A DNA stretch of 64,000 bases from CAZWRV01 sp964636325 (GTDB lineage: Bacteria; Verrucomicrobiota; Lentisphaeria; Victivallales; GWF2-50-93): assembly GCA_964636325.1 (NCBI GenBank), contig CAZWRV010000019.1, positions 14,436 to 78,435 on the forward strand, in the 5' to 3' direction. The translations under genes and the position numbers were made by a program. A model generated the notes under the pieces. That model had not been told where the DNA came from. It worked only from the letters and a program-made list of their open reading frames with translations, and did not search any database. The first letter of the stretch is position 1, and the number at the start of each line of letters is the position of its first letter. Positions 50,782 through 59,357 of the stretch are shown in pieces.

Positions 50782-50811
50782 ATACTATAATATTGTTATA
50801 GTTATTGTCAA
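50782..50811 (-). promoter_or_regulatory. abiE promoter with overlapping inverted repeat
   Basis: TTGACA at 50811-50806 and TATAGT at 50789-50784 are 16 bases apart on the minus strand. ACTATAA and TTATAGT (50784-50790 and 50796-50802) form a 7-bp inverted repeat that covers the -10 region, a natural site for AbiEi autorepression. Confidence 0.6.
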
Positions 50812-50847
50812 TATATCAACGCGATAAAGCGTGAATCTCTTGCCGGG

Positions 50848-51246
50848 CTACTTCCAAAACGATCTTACGTGCGGATAGCCGAGGATATTCTTGTCGCAGG
50901 TTATGATTGTCAGGTTGAAAATCCTTGCTGTCGCCACTATTATCTGGTCTGCAGGATCGCTGTGGAATTTGCCGGGGAGGGAATTTGATTCGACGGCGAC
51001 GTCCGGCGTCAAAGGGCAGATTCTTATCCCTGGATTTGCGGTTGCGCTTGCGATCCATTCTCTTAACGGCATAGAAATATGGATTTTCCCGAGCGAAGAT
51101 TTTTTGGCCAGCTCCCAGGGGCTGATGGCGGACAGCCCGAGCGGTGCGTTTGAGGATTCTTTGAGGAGGTTCGCCGTTTTTGCCGGGAGTTCAGAGGAAG
51201 CTTCGAAAAGCCAGATCCACGCGTGGGTGTCCAGGAGGTATTTCAA
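50848..51246 (-). CDS. VapC-type PIN-domain toxin
   Basis: The 132-residue protein has the PIN-domain acidic residues: LLDTHAWIWLFEAS (first Asp), ISPWELAKKSSLGKI (Glu), DPADQIIVATA (Asp), and ITCDKNILGYPHV (Asp). VapC toxins are ribonucleases, often cutting initiator tRNA or rRNA. I prefer the TTG at 51246 (giving MKYLLDTHAWIW, typical for the family) because GGGAGG lies seven bases before it; an ATG at 51261 is the alternative. The TTG overlaps the TGA of the antitoxin gene. Confidence 0.85.
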   Translation of the reverse strand: MKYLLDTHAWIWLFEASSELPAKTANLLKESSNAPLGLSAISPWELAKKSSLGKIHISMPLREWIASATANPGIRICPLTPDVAVESNSLPGKFHSDPADQIIVATARIFNLTIITCDKNILGYPHVRSFWK

Positions 51247-51479
51247 CGTGAGGCCTCCCATTCCTCGTCCCCAAGAGGCTCATCGAAGTTCTTGGCTACG
51301 TATGTTACTTTGCCTTTCAGGGAGCCCCAGGCGGGATTTAATTTGGTAGCTGGCTTGGGAGGTTCAATGACAGCGATGATCTTGCCGCGTTTTGTTACTT
51401 CGACAGTCTTGTATTCGGTAGAAACTTCCCTGAGCACGTTGGTGCATTTTGCCTTGAACTCGCTAACGGACATCTTCAT
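51243..51479 (-). CDS. Phd/YefM-type antitoxin of the PIN toxin
   Basis: The 78-residue protein (MSVSEFKAKCTNVLREVSTE, VEVTKRGKIIAVIEPPK) has the Phd/YefM N-terminal DNA-binding fold and a short acidic tail (DEPLGDEEWEASR) to bind the toxin. GGAGG lies seven bases before the ATG. It probably represses transcription from the promoter/operator at 51499-51534. Confidence 0.85.
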   Translation of the reverse strand: MKMSVSEFKAKCTNVLREVSTEYKTVEVTKRGKIIAVIEPPKPATKLNPAWGSLKGKVTYVAKNFDEPLGDEEWEASR

Positions 51480-51498
51480 GATCTTGCCTCCAGGCTAG

Positions 51499-51534
51499 TT
51501 GACCATAATATATGGTCAATTCAATATTTGTCAA
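51499..51534 (-). promoter_or_regulatory. vapBC-type promoter and palindromic operator
   Basis: A perfect inverted repeat TTGACCATA-ATA-TATGGTCAA spans 51499-51519. On the minus strand TTGACA at 51534-51529 and TATTAT at 51510-51505 are 18 bases apart, so the palindrome lies across the spacer and -10 hexamer. This is the expected place for antitoxin autorepression. Confidence 0.7.
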
Positions 51535-51541
51535 GGGTGGA

Positions 51542-53602
51542 TCACCCCTTCTTGAACAGCTCGTAGGTTCTGAGCTGGCTTCTGGAGCTTGCGAACTTCG
51601 CGTTTCCGGCGGGGGTGTATCTGCCTGAGGGGAGGAGCCTTCTGGCCTTGAACCGGTCTGCGAGCTGGATTTCGAGGATGGAGTCTATCGTCCTTCTGAT
51701 GGAGGTGCTTTCGACGGGGAACATGATTTCGATCCGCTTGTAGAGGTTTCTCGGCATCCAGTCGGCGCTGGCGAGATAGTATTCGGGGTTGCCGCCGTTG
51801 CGGAAGTAGTAGATGCGGGAGTGCTCGAGGAACCTGTCGACGATGCTTGTGACGCGGATGTTGCCGGTCCTGATGCCTGGCTTGAGGCAGCATATTCCTC
51901 GGACGATGAGGTCGATTTCGACGCCGGCCTCGGCGGCCTTGTATATGTGTTCGATCATGTCCCGGTCGACGAGGGAGTTCATCTTGGCGATGATGCGGCC
52001 GGGCATGTGCTTGGAGGACAGGCGTATCTCCCTGTCGATGAGGGAGATGAACTTCTCCTTGAGGTCGAAGGGTGCGGCGGCGATCTTGAGCCACTGGTCG
52101 GGCTTGGCGGAGTAGCCGGTCATGACGTTGAAGAGGGAAGCGATGTCGGAGCAGAGGTCCGGGTCGTCGGTGATGAGGCCGGCGTCGGTATATATCCTGG
52201 CGGTCTTGTCGTTGTAGTTTCCGGTGGAGAGGTGGAGGTATCTTCGGATCATGCCTTCCTCCCTGCGGATTATGAGGAGGGCCTTGCCGTGTATCTTCAG
52301 GCCGGGGATTCCGTAGATGACGTGCGCGCCGGACTCCTCCAGGCGGTGAGCCCATAGGATGTTGTGCTCCTCGTCGAAGCGGGCCTTGACCTCGACGATG
52401 ACGGTGACCTGCTTCTTGTTTTCGGCGGCGCTCTGGAGGGCCTTGACGACGGGGGAGTCGCCGCTGACGCGGTAGAGGGTCTGCTTGATGGCGAGGACGC
52501 TGGGGTCTGCGGACGCCTCTTCGAGCAGCTTCACGACGGGATCGAAGCTTTGGAAGGGGAGGAAGACCGGGATTGCGCCTTCGCGTTTTACGGCCGAGAA
52601 GACGGATTCGCCGTCTCGGATTTGCGGGTTTCTGAGGGGGGGCCACGGCGCCTCTGTGAGCTCGGGCCTGCCTTCCTTGGCGGCAAGCTGGAAGAAGTTG
52701 GCTAGATGGAGCATGCCGTCGACGTTGTATATCTTGTTGTTCTCCAGTCGGATCTGGCGGCAGAGCCAGTTTTCGAGCTTTGTCCTGGCACCGCCCTTCT
52801 TGAGGACTTCCATCCGTATTATCTGCTGGCGGCGCTGCTGGAGGAGCTCCTTGCGTATCTCGGAGATGAGGTCGGCGGCGTCCTCCTCGTCGAGGGTGAA
52901 CTCCATGTCCCTGTTTATTCTGAACTGGAGGACCTCGGTGATCTCGCACTTGGAGAAGAGGGCGCCGATATTGCAGGTTATCATGTCCTCCAGTAGGACG
53001 TAGACGCTGGAGGTCTTAGGGTGGGCGCTTCTAATCTTTATGAATCTGGGCAGCACTTCGGGGACTTCGACGAAAGCCTGGACGATCTTTCCCGAGTCGT
53101 GGCGGCGGACGCTCACCGCCAGCTGTATGGCCTTGTTGTTGAGGACGGGGAAGGGGTGGCTCGGGTCTACGGCGAGGGGTGTGAGCGCGGGGAAAATCTG
53201 GTGGTCGAAGATCGCCTTTATCTCCTTGGCCTCGGCCTGTCCCCATTCGCCGGGCCTGAGGATGACGACGCCTTTTTCGCGGAGCTCCGGAAGGATTTCG
53301 TCTTGGAGTATCCTCTGCTGCCTTTCGCACAGATGGATGACCTTCCTTCTGATCTCGTGGAGCTGTTCCTCGGCGGTGAGGCCGCAGTCGTCTGCGGACC
53401 TGTCGCCGGACTCCACCCTCTGGCGCAGGGATGCTACGCGGACCATGAAGAATTCGTCGAGGTTGTTGCTGAAGATCGCGACGAACTTGAGGCGTTCGGC
53501 GACCGGATTGGACTTGTCGGCGGCCTCTTCGAGGACGCGTGCGTTGAAGTCGAGCCAGCTCAGGTCGCGGCTGATGAAATGGTCTTTTGAGAGGTGTTCC
53601 AT
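51542..53602 (-). CDS. ppk: polyphosphate kinase 1
   Basis: PPK1 makes polyphosphate from ATP reversibly. The 686-residue protein matches the family length and begins ISRDLSWLDFNARVLEEA. Other hallmarks are FFMVRVASLRQRV, PVFLPFQSFDPVVKLLEEAS, AIKQTLYRVSGDSPVVKAL, VIVEVKARFDEEHNI, GLKIHGKALLI with the phospho-acceptor His near residue 437 (His435 in E. coli), and STGNYNDKTARIYTD. The ATG at 53602 is correct; the longer frame to 53713 reads across the ppx end. It begins 4 bases after the ppx stop with GGTGG upstream, so the two form an operon for polyphosphate turnover. Confidence 0.95.
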   Translation of the reverse strand: MEHLSKDHFISRDLSWLDFNARVLEEAADKSNPVAERLKFVAIFSNNLDEFFMVRVASLRQRVESGDRSADDCGLTAEEQLHEIRRKVIHLCERQQRILQDEILPELREKGVVILRPGEWGQAEAKEIKAIFDHQIFPALTPLAVDPSHPFPVLNNKAIQLAVSVRRHDSGKIVQAFVEVPEVLPRFIKIRSAHPKTSSVYVLLEDMITCNIGALFSKCEITEVLQFRINRDMEFTLDEEDAADLISEIRKELLQQRRQQIIRMEVLKKGGARTKLENWLCRQIRLENNKIYNVDGMLHLANFFQLAAKEGRPELTEAPWPPLRNPQIRDGESVFSAVKREGAIPVFLPFQSFDPVVKLLEEASADPSVLAIKQTLYRVSGDSPVVKALQSAAENKKQVTVIVEVKARFDEEHNILWAHRLEESGAHVIYGIPGLKIHGKALLIIRREEGMIRRYLHLSTGNYNDKTARIYTDAGLITDDPDLCSDIASLFNVMTGYSAKPDQWLKIAAAPFDLKEKFISLIDREIRLSSKHMPGRIIAKMNSLVDRDMIEHIYKAAEAGVEIDLIVRGICCLKPGIRTGNIRVTSIVDRFLEHSRIYYFRNGGNPEYYLASADWMPRNLYKRIEIMFPVESTSIRRTIDSILEIQLADRFKARRLLPSGRYTPAGNAKFASSRSQLRTYELFKKG

Positions 53603-53606
53603 TGTT

Positions 53607-55145
53607 TCATTCCACCACCACCTTGAGTCCGAAGACCCCTGTGAAGATGTCCTTCTTCTTCTTGACCTCGAGCTTTTCGATTGCGAGGTCGTATGAGGCG
53701 TTGGTTTTGACATACAAGTTTTCGTCGTCGTATGAGACGGAGATGTTCCTTATCTGGTGGAGGCGCGACCTGTCGAGGGCGTCGGCGATTCTGAGGATGC
53801 CTGCGAGCTTCATTACAAGGACTCTCTGCTCGGGCAGCAGGCATGTGAACTCGGGATGCGAGAGCTTGGGGCCGCCGCGGCGGTGGTATCTTGCAACTGC
53901 GGCGATGATGTTGAGTTCGTCGGGGCTGATGCCGGGGAGCTGGCTGTTCCTGATGAGGTAGCAGGAGTGCTTGTGGTGCTGGCGGCTGTTGACGAACTGG
54001 CCGATGTCGTGGAGGATTGCGGCGACCTCGAGGAGGAGGCGTGCCCTGCCGTCCATGCCGTGGACAGTCTTGAGCGAGTCGAAGATCGCCATCGAGTTGA
54101 GGGCGGCGCAGAGGGCGTGCTCCGAGTCGTATTTGAACTTCTGGCCCAGGAACTTAGCGGCGGAGACAATTTCCTCGGGGAATCCGTCCTTCTCGCCAGT
54201 GAATCCGCGGATCATGTCGTCGATTATGGCGTCGCGCGTGCTGAGCATGGGGACGATGATCCTGTCGGCGCTTGTGATTTCGAAGAAGCGCTCGAGTATG
54301 TCGCAGCAGGGCTCCAGGCTTTGTGCTACAAGGTCGGAGATGCCGTATTCTCCGGCGAGCTTGTCCGGGGGGGCGCCGCTGATTTTGGAGGCGACTGCCA
54401 TGAGCTTACGCTTGGAGAGGAGGGCTATTTTCTGCCTTGTCTCGGTCTTGCCAAGGTTGACGATTGAGCGCAGCGGGGCGCCGACGGCAATGAAGAGTTC
54501 GGGGCGCTGGCCTTCGGGGTAGCCCTTCTCGATCTGTTCGACGGTGGATGCGACGAATATTTCGATGATGCTTCCGGACTTTGTGGAGCTGACGGTGCCT
54601 CCGATCTCCTCGTAGAGGCGCAGGGTGCCCATGCGGTAGGATTCGGCGCTGATGAGCCTGCCGTCCTGGATGAACGCGGTGTGGGTGGAGCCGGTGCCGA
54701 TGGTGCACATGACGGCGTTCTTGCCGGCGAGGGAGAACTTTCCTGCGAGGAGCTTCTTGACGGACAGGAAGATGAGGCGTATTTCCTCGGGCCCTTCGAG
54801 GACTTCCAGCTCGATGCCGCTCAGGTTTCTGACGCGGTCGAGGAAGATGTCCCTGTTGGACGCCTCGCGGACGGCGCTAGTGGCGATGGCCTTGTGGAAC
54901 TGGACGCCGTATTCGGACATCTCCTTGCGGAAGTCGTTGAGTATCTTGCCGATGGTGTTGATGTTCTCGGGCTGTATGGCGCCCTTCATGAAGACGTCGC
55001 GGCCGAGCGGGACGGGTAGCGAGAGCTCCTCGAGCATCTGGAACGAGGCGTCATCCCTGAACTGGACGATTTCAAGCCTCGCCGAATGGGAGCCGACGTC
55101 GATAACGGCGACAGGGCTGGGGAACTTTGTCTCCCGATGGTTCAT
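53607..55145 (-). CDS. ppx: Ppx/GppA-family exopolyphosphatase
   Basis: The 512-residue protein degrades polyphosphate (or pppGpp). The N-terminal actin-like ATPase fold shows AVIDVGSHSARLEIVQ, AIATSAVREASNRDIFLDRV, EVLEGPEEIRLIFLSVKKLL and CTIGTGSTHTAFIQDG. The C-terminal region is an HD-type domain (LLEVAAILHDIGQFVNSRQH, then SCYLIRNSQLPGISPDELNI). Position directly before ppk supports a polyphosphate role. No clear ribosome-binding site precedes the ATG; an 11-bp inverted repeat lies in the leader. Confidence 0.9.
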   Translation of the reverse strand: MNHRETKFPSPVAVIDVGSHSARLEIVQFRDDASFQMLEELSLPVPLGRDVFMKGAIQPENINTIGKILNDFRKEMSEYGVQFHKAIATSAVREASNRDIFLDRVRNLSGIELEVLEGPEEIRLIFLSVKKLLAGKFSLAGKNAVMCTIGTGSTHTAFIQDGRLISAESYRMGTLRLYEEIGGTVSSTKSGSIIEIFVASTVEQIEKGYPEGQRPELFIAVGAPLRSIVNLGKTETRQKIALLSKRKLMAVASKISGAPPDKLAGEYGISDLVAQSLEPCCDILERFFEITSADRIIVPMLSTRDAIIDDMIRGFTGEKDGFPEEIVSAAKFLGQKFKYDSEHALCAALNSMAIFDSLKTVHGMDGRARLLLEVAAILHDIGQFVNSRQHHKHSCYLIRNSQLPGISPDELNIIAAVARYHRRGGPKLSHPEFTCLLPEQRVLVMKLAGILRIADALDRSRLHQIRNISVSYDDENLYVKTNASYDLAIEKLEVKKKKDIFTGVFGLKVVVE

Positions 55146-55157
55146 AAGGATGTTGAG

Positions 55158-55204
55158 GTTATTGGTTATCTGTCAATAGTTATTAGTATGCTCTAACCAA
55201 TAAC
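55158..55204. repeat. inverted repeat in the ppx-ppk leader
   Basis: GTTATTGGTTA at 55158-55168 and TAACCAATAAC at 55194-55204 are perfect 11-bp arms around 25 bases. A TTGACA word lies between them on the minus strand. It sits between the flotillin stop and the ppx start and could be an operator or a leader hairpin. Confidence 0.5.
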
Positions 55205-55221
55205 TTGAATCGTTGGATTTG

Positions 55222-56745
55222 TCAGGGCTTCTTGCAGTCGTCCTTGCCGGAATCGGGCTTGAACTCGTTGACCTTGCCGAGGTATCCCGGCAGGTCTATG
55301 CCGGCCATGCTTGCTACGTCGTGCAGGGGCGGGAGGCTCTGGACCATTCCGCTGAGGAAGTTGGCGGTGGAGGTCTTGCCGCCGGCGGTGCCGCTGCCGC
55401 CCTCCCAGACGACGATCTTGTCGAACTTGATGTTCTTGATGGCCTCGGTCTGGAGGTGGACGATCTGTTCGAGCTTTTCTATGAGAAGCATCTTCGCGGC
55501 GGCGTCGGAGTCGTTGTTGCAGGACTTGATTATCTGGCTGAATCCTTCGCCCTTGGCCTTTAGTATCTGGAAGTTGCCTCGGGCCTCGGCGTCCAGCTTG
55601 ACGAAGATGGCGTCGGCTTCGCCCTTGGCCTCACGGCGGGTCTTTTCGGCCTGGGCTTCGGCGCTTATTTCGACTTGATTCTTTGCGATCTCGGCGGGGA
55701 CGATGACTTCGGCGCGCTGCTTTTCTTTCTCCATGGCGGCGCGGGCGGCCTGCGCCTCCTGTTCGGCCATGTAATGGGCCTTTTCGATCTGGGCCTCGGC
55801 GATGCGCTTGGCTGCCTCGGCCTTCCTGAAGGCCTCGGCCTCCTGCTCGGAACGGATGGCGTTGGACTTGGCTATCTCTATCGCAGATGAATTTTCACCG
55901 TTGATGGCCTCTGATTCCGCCTGCTTTATCGCGATGCGGCGGTCCCTGTCGGCGTTGGCCTCGCCGGTGAGGGCCTCGGCCTCGGCCTTCTTGACGGCGA
56001 TGCGGCGGTCCCTGTCGGCGTTGGCCTCGCCGGCGACGGCGTCTGCCTCTGCCTTTGAGACTGCGACCCTCTGCTGGCGCTTTGCCTCGGCCTCTCCGAT
56101 GCGCCCCTTCTTCTCCTCTTCCGCGACGTCGATACGGGCCTTGTTGATGGCCTCTGCGGCGGCCTGCTTTCCTATCGCGTCGAGGTAGCCGCTCTCGTCC
56201 ATGATGTCGGTGATGTTGACGTTGAGGAGGACGAGGCCGACCTTGTTGAGCTCGGCGGTGACGTTGAGCTCGACGTTCTTGAGGAATGTTTCGCGGTCGG
56301 CGTTGATCTCCTCGATGGTCATCGAGGCCACGACCATACGGAGCTGTCCGAAGATTATGTCGCGCGCAAGGTCCCTGATTCCGTCGGGGGCGAGGCCGAA
56401 TAGGCGTTCGGCCGCGTTGAGCATGATCACCGGGTCTGTGCTTACGCCGACGGTGAAGACGGACGGGACGCTGAGACGGATGTTCTGCTTGGAGAGCGCG
56501 TTCTTGAGGTCAATGTCGATCGGGATGGGACGCAATGCGATGTAGCCGTAGTCCTGCACGACCGGCCACACGAAGGCCGCGCCGCCGTGGATGCATCGGG
56601 CCGCTCCCTTGCCGGAGGTTTTTCCGTAGATCACCATGATCCTGTCGGACGGGCATTTCTTCCATCTCGACACGAACCAGAGCAGGAAGCTGAAGCCGAA
56701 GATTATCAGCGTGAGAATCAATCCGACCATTGGACCAGTGTTCAT
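55222..56745 (-). CDS. flotillin-family SPFH membrane protein
   Basis: The 507-residue protein has one N-terminal membrane helix (MVGLILTLIIFGFSFLLWFV), an SPFH domain (RCIHGGAAFVWPVVQDYGYI, ALSKQNIRLSVPSVFTVGVS, INADRETFLKNVELNVTAEL), and a long EA-rich coiled coil (about residues 190-390) as in FloT/YuaG and reggie proteins. It scaffolds membrane microdomains as large oligomers. The coiled coil holds near-identical 22-residue repeats with GEANADRDRRIA. The C-terminus (about 420-507) is Gly/Ser-rich. Neighbouring genes do not point to a specific partner. Confidence 0.9.
   Translation of the reverse strand: MNTGPMVGLILTLIIFGFSFLLWFVSRWKKCPSDRIMVIYGKTSGKGAARCIHGGAAFVWPVVQDYGYIALRPIPIDIDLKNALSKQNIRLSVPSVFTVGVSTDPVIMLNAAERLFGLAPDGIRDLARDIIFGQLRMVVASMTIEEINADRETFLKNVELNVTAELNKVGLVLLNVNITDIMDESGYLDAIGKQAAAEAINKARIDVAEEEKKGRIGEAEAKRQQRVAVSKAEADAVAGEANADRDRRIAVKKAEAEALTGEANADRDRRIAIKQAESEAINGENSSAIEIAKSNAIRSEQEAEAFRKAEAAKRIAEAQIEKAHYMAEQEAQAARAAMEKEKQRAEVIVPAEIAKNQVEISAEAQAEKTRREAKGEADAIFVKLDAEARGNFQILKAKGEGFSQIIKSCNNDSDAAAKMLLIEKLEQIVHLQTEAIKNIKFDKIVVWEGGSGTAGGKTSTANFLSGMVQSLPPLHDVASMAGIDLPGYLGKVNEFKPDSGKDDCKKP
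55931..56033. repeat. direct repeat inside the flotillin coiled-coil region
   Basis: Two identical 37-base segments (55931-55967 and 55997-56033) lie 66 bases apart, coding for the repeated GEANADRDRRIA element. Identity at wobble positions suggests recent duplication or gene conversion. Confidence 0.8.
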
Positions 56746-56860
56746 TTAAACCTCCTTAACGTTGATTAAAATAAATATTCTTGGCGATAACTCTATAATT
56801 GTAAGGCTATAATGCAAGCGGAGGAATCCAATATCCGATATCCGGCAAGGATTTCCGGGC

Positions 56861-58063
56861 TCAGTCATTCTGCCGGATGTTGGCAGTTGGAGCTTGGATA
56901 TCCATCATGGTCTTCATGACGGATTCGGCGGCCTTCCTGCTGGCGTTGACGCTGCCGGAGGAGAGCATCTGTGCGACGAGGGCCATTCCCTCCTCGACCT
57001 CGGCCCTGCGCTCGCCGCCGGGGAGGATTTTCTCCAGCTCGTCGCAGAGTATCTCCGGATCGACGGCCTCCTGTATGTATTCCTTGAATACTGTCTTGTT
57101 GGCGATGATGTTGACCATGGTGAAGAAGTCCCTGTAGAACCTTTTGATGACGAGCTTGCCGAGGGTGAAGGTGATCGGGTTGACCCTGTAGATGACGACG
57201 AGGGGGAGCCCGGCGATGGCGCATTCGACGGTGACGGTCCCGGAGGCGGCGAGGCCGGTGCCGCCCTCCTGGAGCCATTTGGAGGTTTCGCCGCAGGTCA
57301 CGGTGAACTGGGGGAGCTTCTCGTCCCTGCGCGAATCGCAGAATTCGCCCACCATCTTCGCGCACTGGTCGTAGATGCGGTTCCTCGGCGTGGAGATCAC
57401 ATACTTCAGGTCGGGGCGCCTCTTGTGGAGGAGGACGGCGGTCCCGAGCATGTCCGGAAGGAGCCTGCGGACCTCGTCGCCCCTGCTGCCGGGAAGGAGG
57501 ACGACCTTGGAGGGATCCCTTATGAATGAGACGTCGGTGCGGTCGCTTATGATTTGTATCAGCGGATGACCGACGAACTCGACGTCGAGGCCCGTGCCCT
57601 TGTAGACTTCGGTCTCGAACGGGAAGATGACCATCATCTTCGTGCAGTATTCGGCGAGCTTAGGAATGCGGCCCTTGCCCCAGACCCAGACCTGCGGGCT
57701 GACATACCATATGACCGGAATGCCGTTCTTGTGCATCTGCCTGGCGAAGCGCAGGTTGAAGCCCGGATAGTCTATCAGGATGACGGCGTCTGGGCGCTCC
57801 TTGATGGCGCGGCTCCTGAGGCGGAGGAATATCCTGATAAAGGTGAATATGTGCTTGAAGACCTCGATGAGCCCGACGATGCCGAGCTCGGAGGAGTCCA
57901 CCATGAGTTCCACGCCGGCCTTGCGCATTTCGCGCGAGCCCATGCCGGCGATGCGCAGCGGCTTGTCGAAAGGGAGTTGCCTCAGCTCGGACGCGAGACG
58001 TGCGCCGTAGAGGTCTCCGGAGGCCTCGCCGGCGAATATCCATACGAGGTAGTAATCTCTCAC
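56861..58063 (-). CDS. lpxB: lipid-A-disaccharide synthase
   Basis: LpxB joins UDP-diacylglucosamine and lipid X to form the lipid A disaccharide, which marks the organism as Gram-negative. The 400-residue protein starts with a GTG that overlaps the Fe-ADH stop (ATGTGA) and reads RDYYLVWIFAGEASGDLYGA. Other family motifs are LGIVGLIEVFKHIF, AVILIDYPGFNLRFA, YVSPQVWVWGKGR, MMVIFPFETEVY, VEFVGHPLI, LLPGSRGDEV, ASGTVTVECAIAGLPLVVIY. The longer frame to 58375 is a shadow over the ADH gene. Coupling to an alcohol dehydrogenase is unusual. Confidence 0.93.
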   Translation of the reverse strand: MRDYYLVWIFAGEASGDLYGARLASELRQLPFDKPLRIAGMGSREMRKAGVELMVDSSELGIVGLIEVFKHIFTFIRIFLRLRSRAIKERPDAVILIDYPGFNLRFARQMHKNGIPVIWYVSPQVWVWGKGRIPKLAEYCTKMMVIFPFETEVYKGTGLDVEFVGHPLIQIISDRTDVSFIRDPSKVVLLPGSRGDEVRRLLPDMLGTAVLLHKRRPDLKYVISTPRNRIYDQCAKMVGEFCDSRRDEKLPQFTVTCGETSKWLQEGGTGLAASGTVTVECAIAGLPLVVIYRVNPITFTLGKLVIKRFYRDFFTMVNIIANKTVFKEYIQEAVDPEILCDELEKILPGGERRAEVEEGMALVAQMLSSGSVNASRKAAESVMKTMMDIQAPTANIRQND

Positions 58064-59226
58064 ATCGCGGCCTTGTAGATGTCGATGACGTCCTGGAGCT
58101 TGGGAACTCTCGGGTTGGTCGCGCCGCATGCATCCTTCATGGCGTTTTCTGCCATGGTCTTGAAGTCCTCCTCCCTGACCTTGAGCTCCTTGAGGCCTGA
58201 TGGAATGCCCACATCCTTGGAGAGCACCGTGATCGCGTCGATGGCGACATCGGCCGCGGCCCTGGCCGAGAGGCCGGAGACGTTTTCGCCGAGGGCTTCG
58301 GCGACGTCGGCGAACCTTTCGAGCCTGGAGATGAGGTTGAACCTGCTGACGTGGGGCAGGAGTATGGCGTTGCACATCCCGTGCGCGAGGTTGTAGAGGC
58401 CGCCGAGCTGGTGCGCCATGGCGTGGACGTAGCCGAGGCTGGCGTTGTTGAAGGCCATGCCCGCGAGGTATTCGGCGTATGCCATCCTGTCGCGGGCCTC
58501 CATGTCCGCACCGTTCGCGACGGCCGGCCGCAGGAACTGCGAGATCAGCTCGATGGCCTTCAATGCACAGGCGTCTGTGACCGGCGTGGCGATCGTGGAG
58601 ACGTAGGCCTCGACGGCGTGCGTGAGGGCGTCCATCCCTGTGCAGGCGGTGAGGAAGGGCGGCATGCCGGCCATGAGAAGCGGATCGTTGAGCGCGATCG
58701 TCGGGGTGGTCCGCCAGTCGACGATGGCCATCTTTATGTGCCGCTTCGTGTCGGTGATGATGCAGAAGCGGGTCATTTCGCTGGCGGTGCCGGCCGTCGT
58801 GTTCACGGCGATGAACGGAGGCATTGCCTTCGTGGACTTGTCAACCCCCTCGTAGTCGTTGATCTTCCCCCCGTTGCTGGCGACGATGCCGACGCCCTTG
58901 CCGCAGTCGTGGGCGCTGCCTCCGCCGAGAGTGATGATCATGTCGCATCCGTTCTTCTGATAGGCGTCCAGGCCTTCCGCCACGTTCACGTCCGTCGGGT
59001 TCGGAACAGTCTTGTCGTAGACCGCCGCAGCGATTCCGGTGTCCTTCTTGATCAGATCGACGATCTTCTGCGTCATGCCGACTTTTGTCATGCCTTCGTC
59101 CGTGACCAGCAGCGGCTTCCTGCCGCCGAGGCTCTTCATTCTTGCGCCGAGCTCCTTGTGGCAGCCGACGCCCATGAGTGTCACGCACGGGATGAAGAAT
59201 CCGTAGGTCTGTTCGTTGATCGCCAT
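58060..59226 (-). CDS. iron-containing alcohol dehydrogenase
   Basis: The 388-residue protein belongs to the group III Fe-ADH family (lactaldehyde reductase, butanol and 1,3-propanediol dehydrogenases). NAD-binding GGGSAHDCGKG, AVNTTAGTASEMTRFCIITD, the metal site in LTACTGMDALTHAVEAYVS (Asp, His) and GYVHAMAHQLGGLYNLAHGM (His, His) are all present. AGGAG lies eight bases before the ATG. The aldehyde it reduces is not evident; with xylB nearby a sugar-derived aldehyde is possible. The 3' end overlaps lpxB. Confidence 0.93.
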   Translation of the reverse strand: MAINEQTYGFFIPCVTLMGVGCHKELGARMKSLGGRKPLLVTDEGMTKVGMTQKIVDLIKKDTGIAAAVYDKTVPNPTDVNVAEGLDAYQKNGCDMIITLGGGSAHDCGKGVGIVASNGGKINDYEGVDKSTKAMPPFIAVNTTAGTASEMTRFCIITDTKRHIKMAIVDWRTTPTIALNDPLLMAGMPPFLTACTGMDALTHAVEAYVSTIATPVTDACALKAIELISQFLRPAVANGADMEARDRMAYAEYLAGMAFNNASLGYVHAMAHQLGGLYNLAHGMCNAILLPHVSRFNLISRLERFADVAEALGENVSGLSARAAADVAIDAITVLSKDVGIPSGLKELKVREEDFKTMAENAMKDACGATNPRVPKLQDVIDIYKAAM

Positions 59227-59357
59227 GGCTTTTGCTCCTTTCGGAAAAATGTCCTATATCCTTAATAATTAGAACATATAGCCAGTGAAATATCAAATTC
59301 AAGAAGAATCAACTGGAGCCAATCTGATTTAAAGGATTTTGGCGTGGATGGCCAGGA

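Noticed and set aside
51531..52949. 472-codon Arg/Pro-rich minus frame
   Set aside because: Out-of-frame shadow of ppk; the true frame carries all PPK1 motifs.
58064..58375. 104-residue N-terminal extension of lpxB
   Set aside because: It overlaps the Fe-ADH gene out of frame; the GTG at 58063 overlapping the ADH stop gives the normal LpxB N-terminus.
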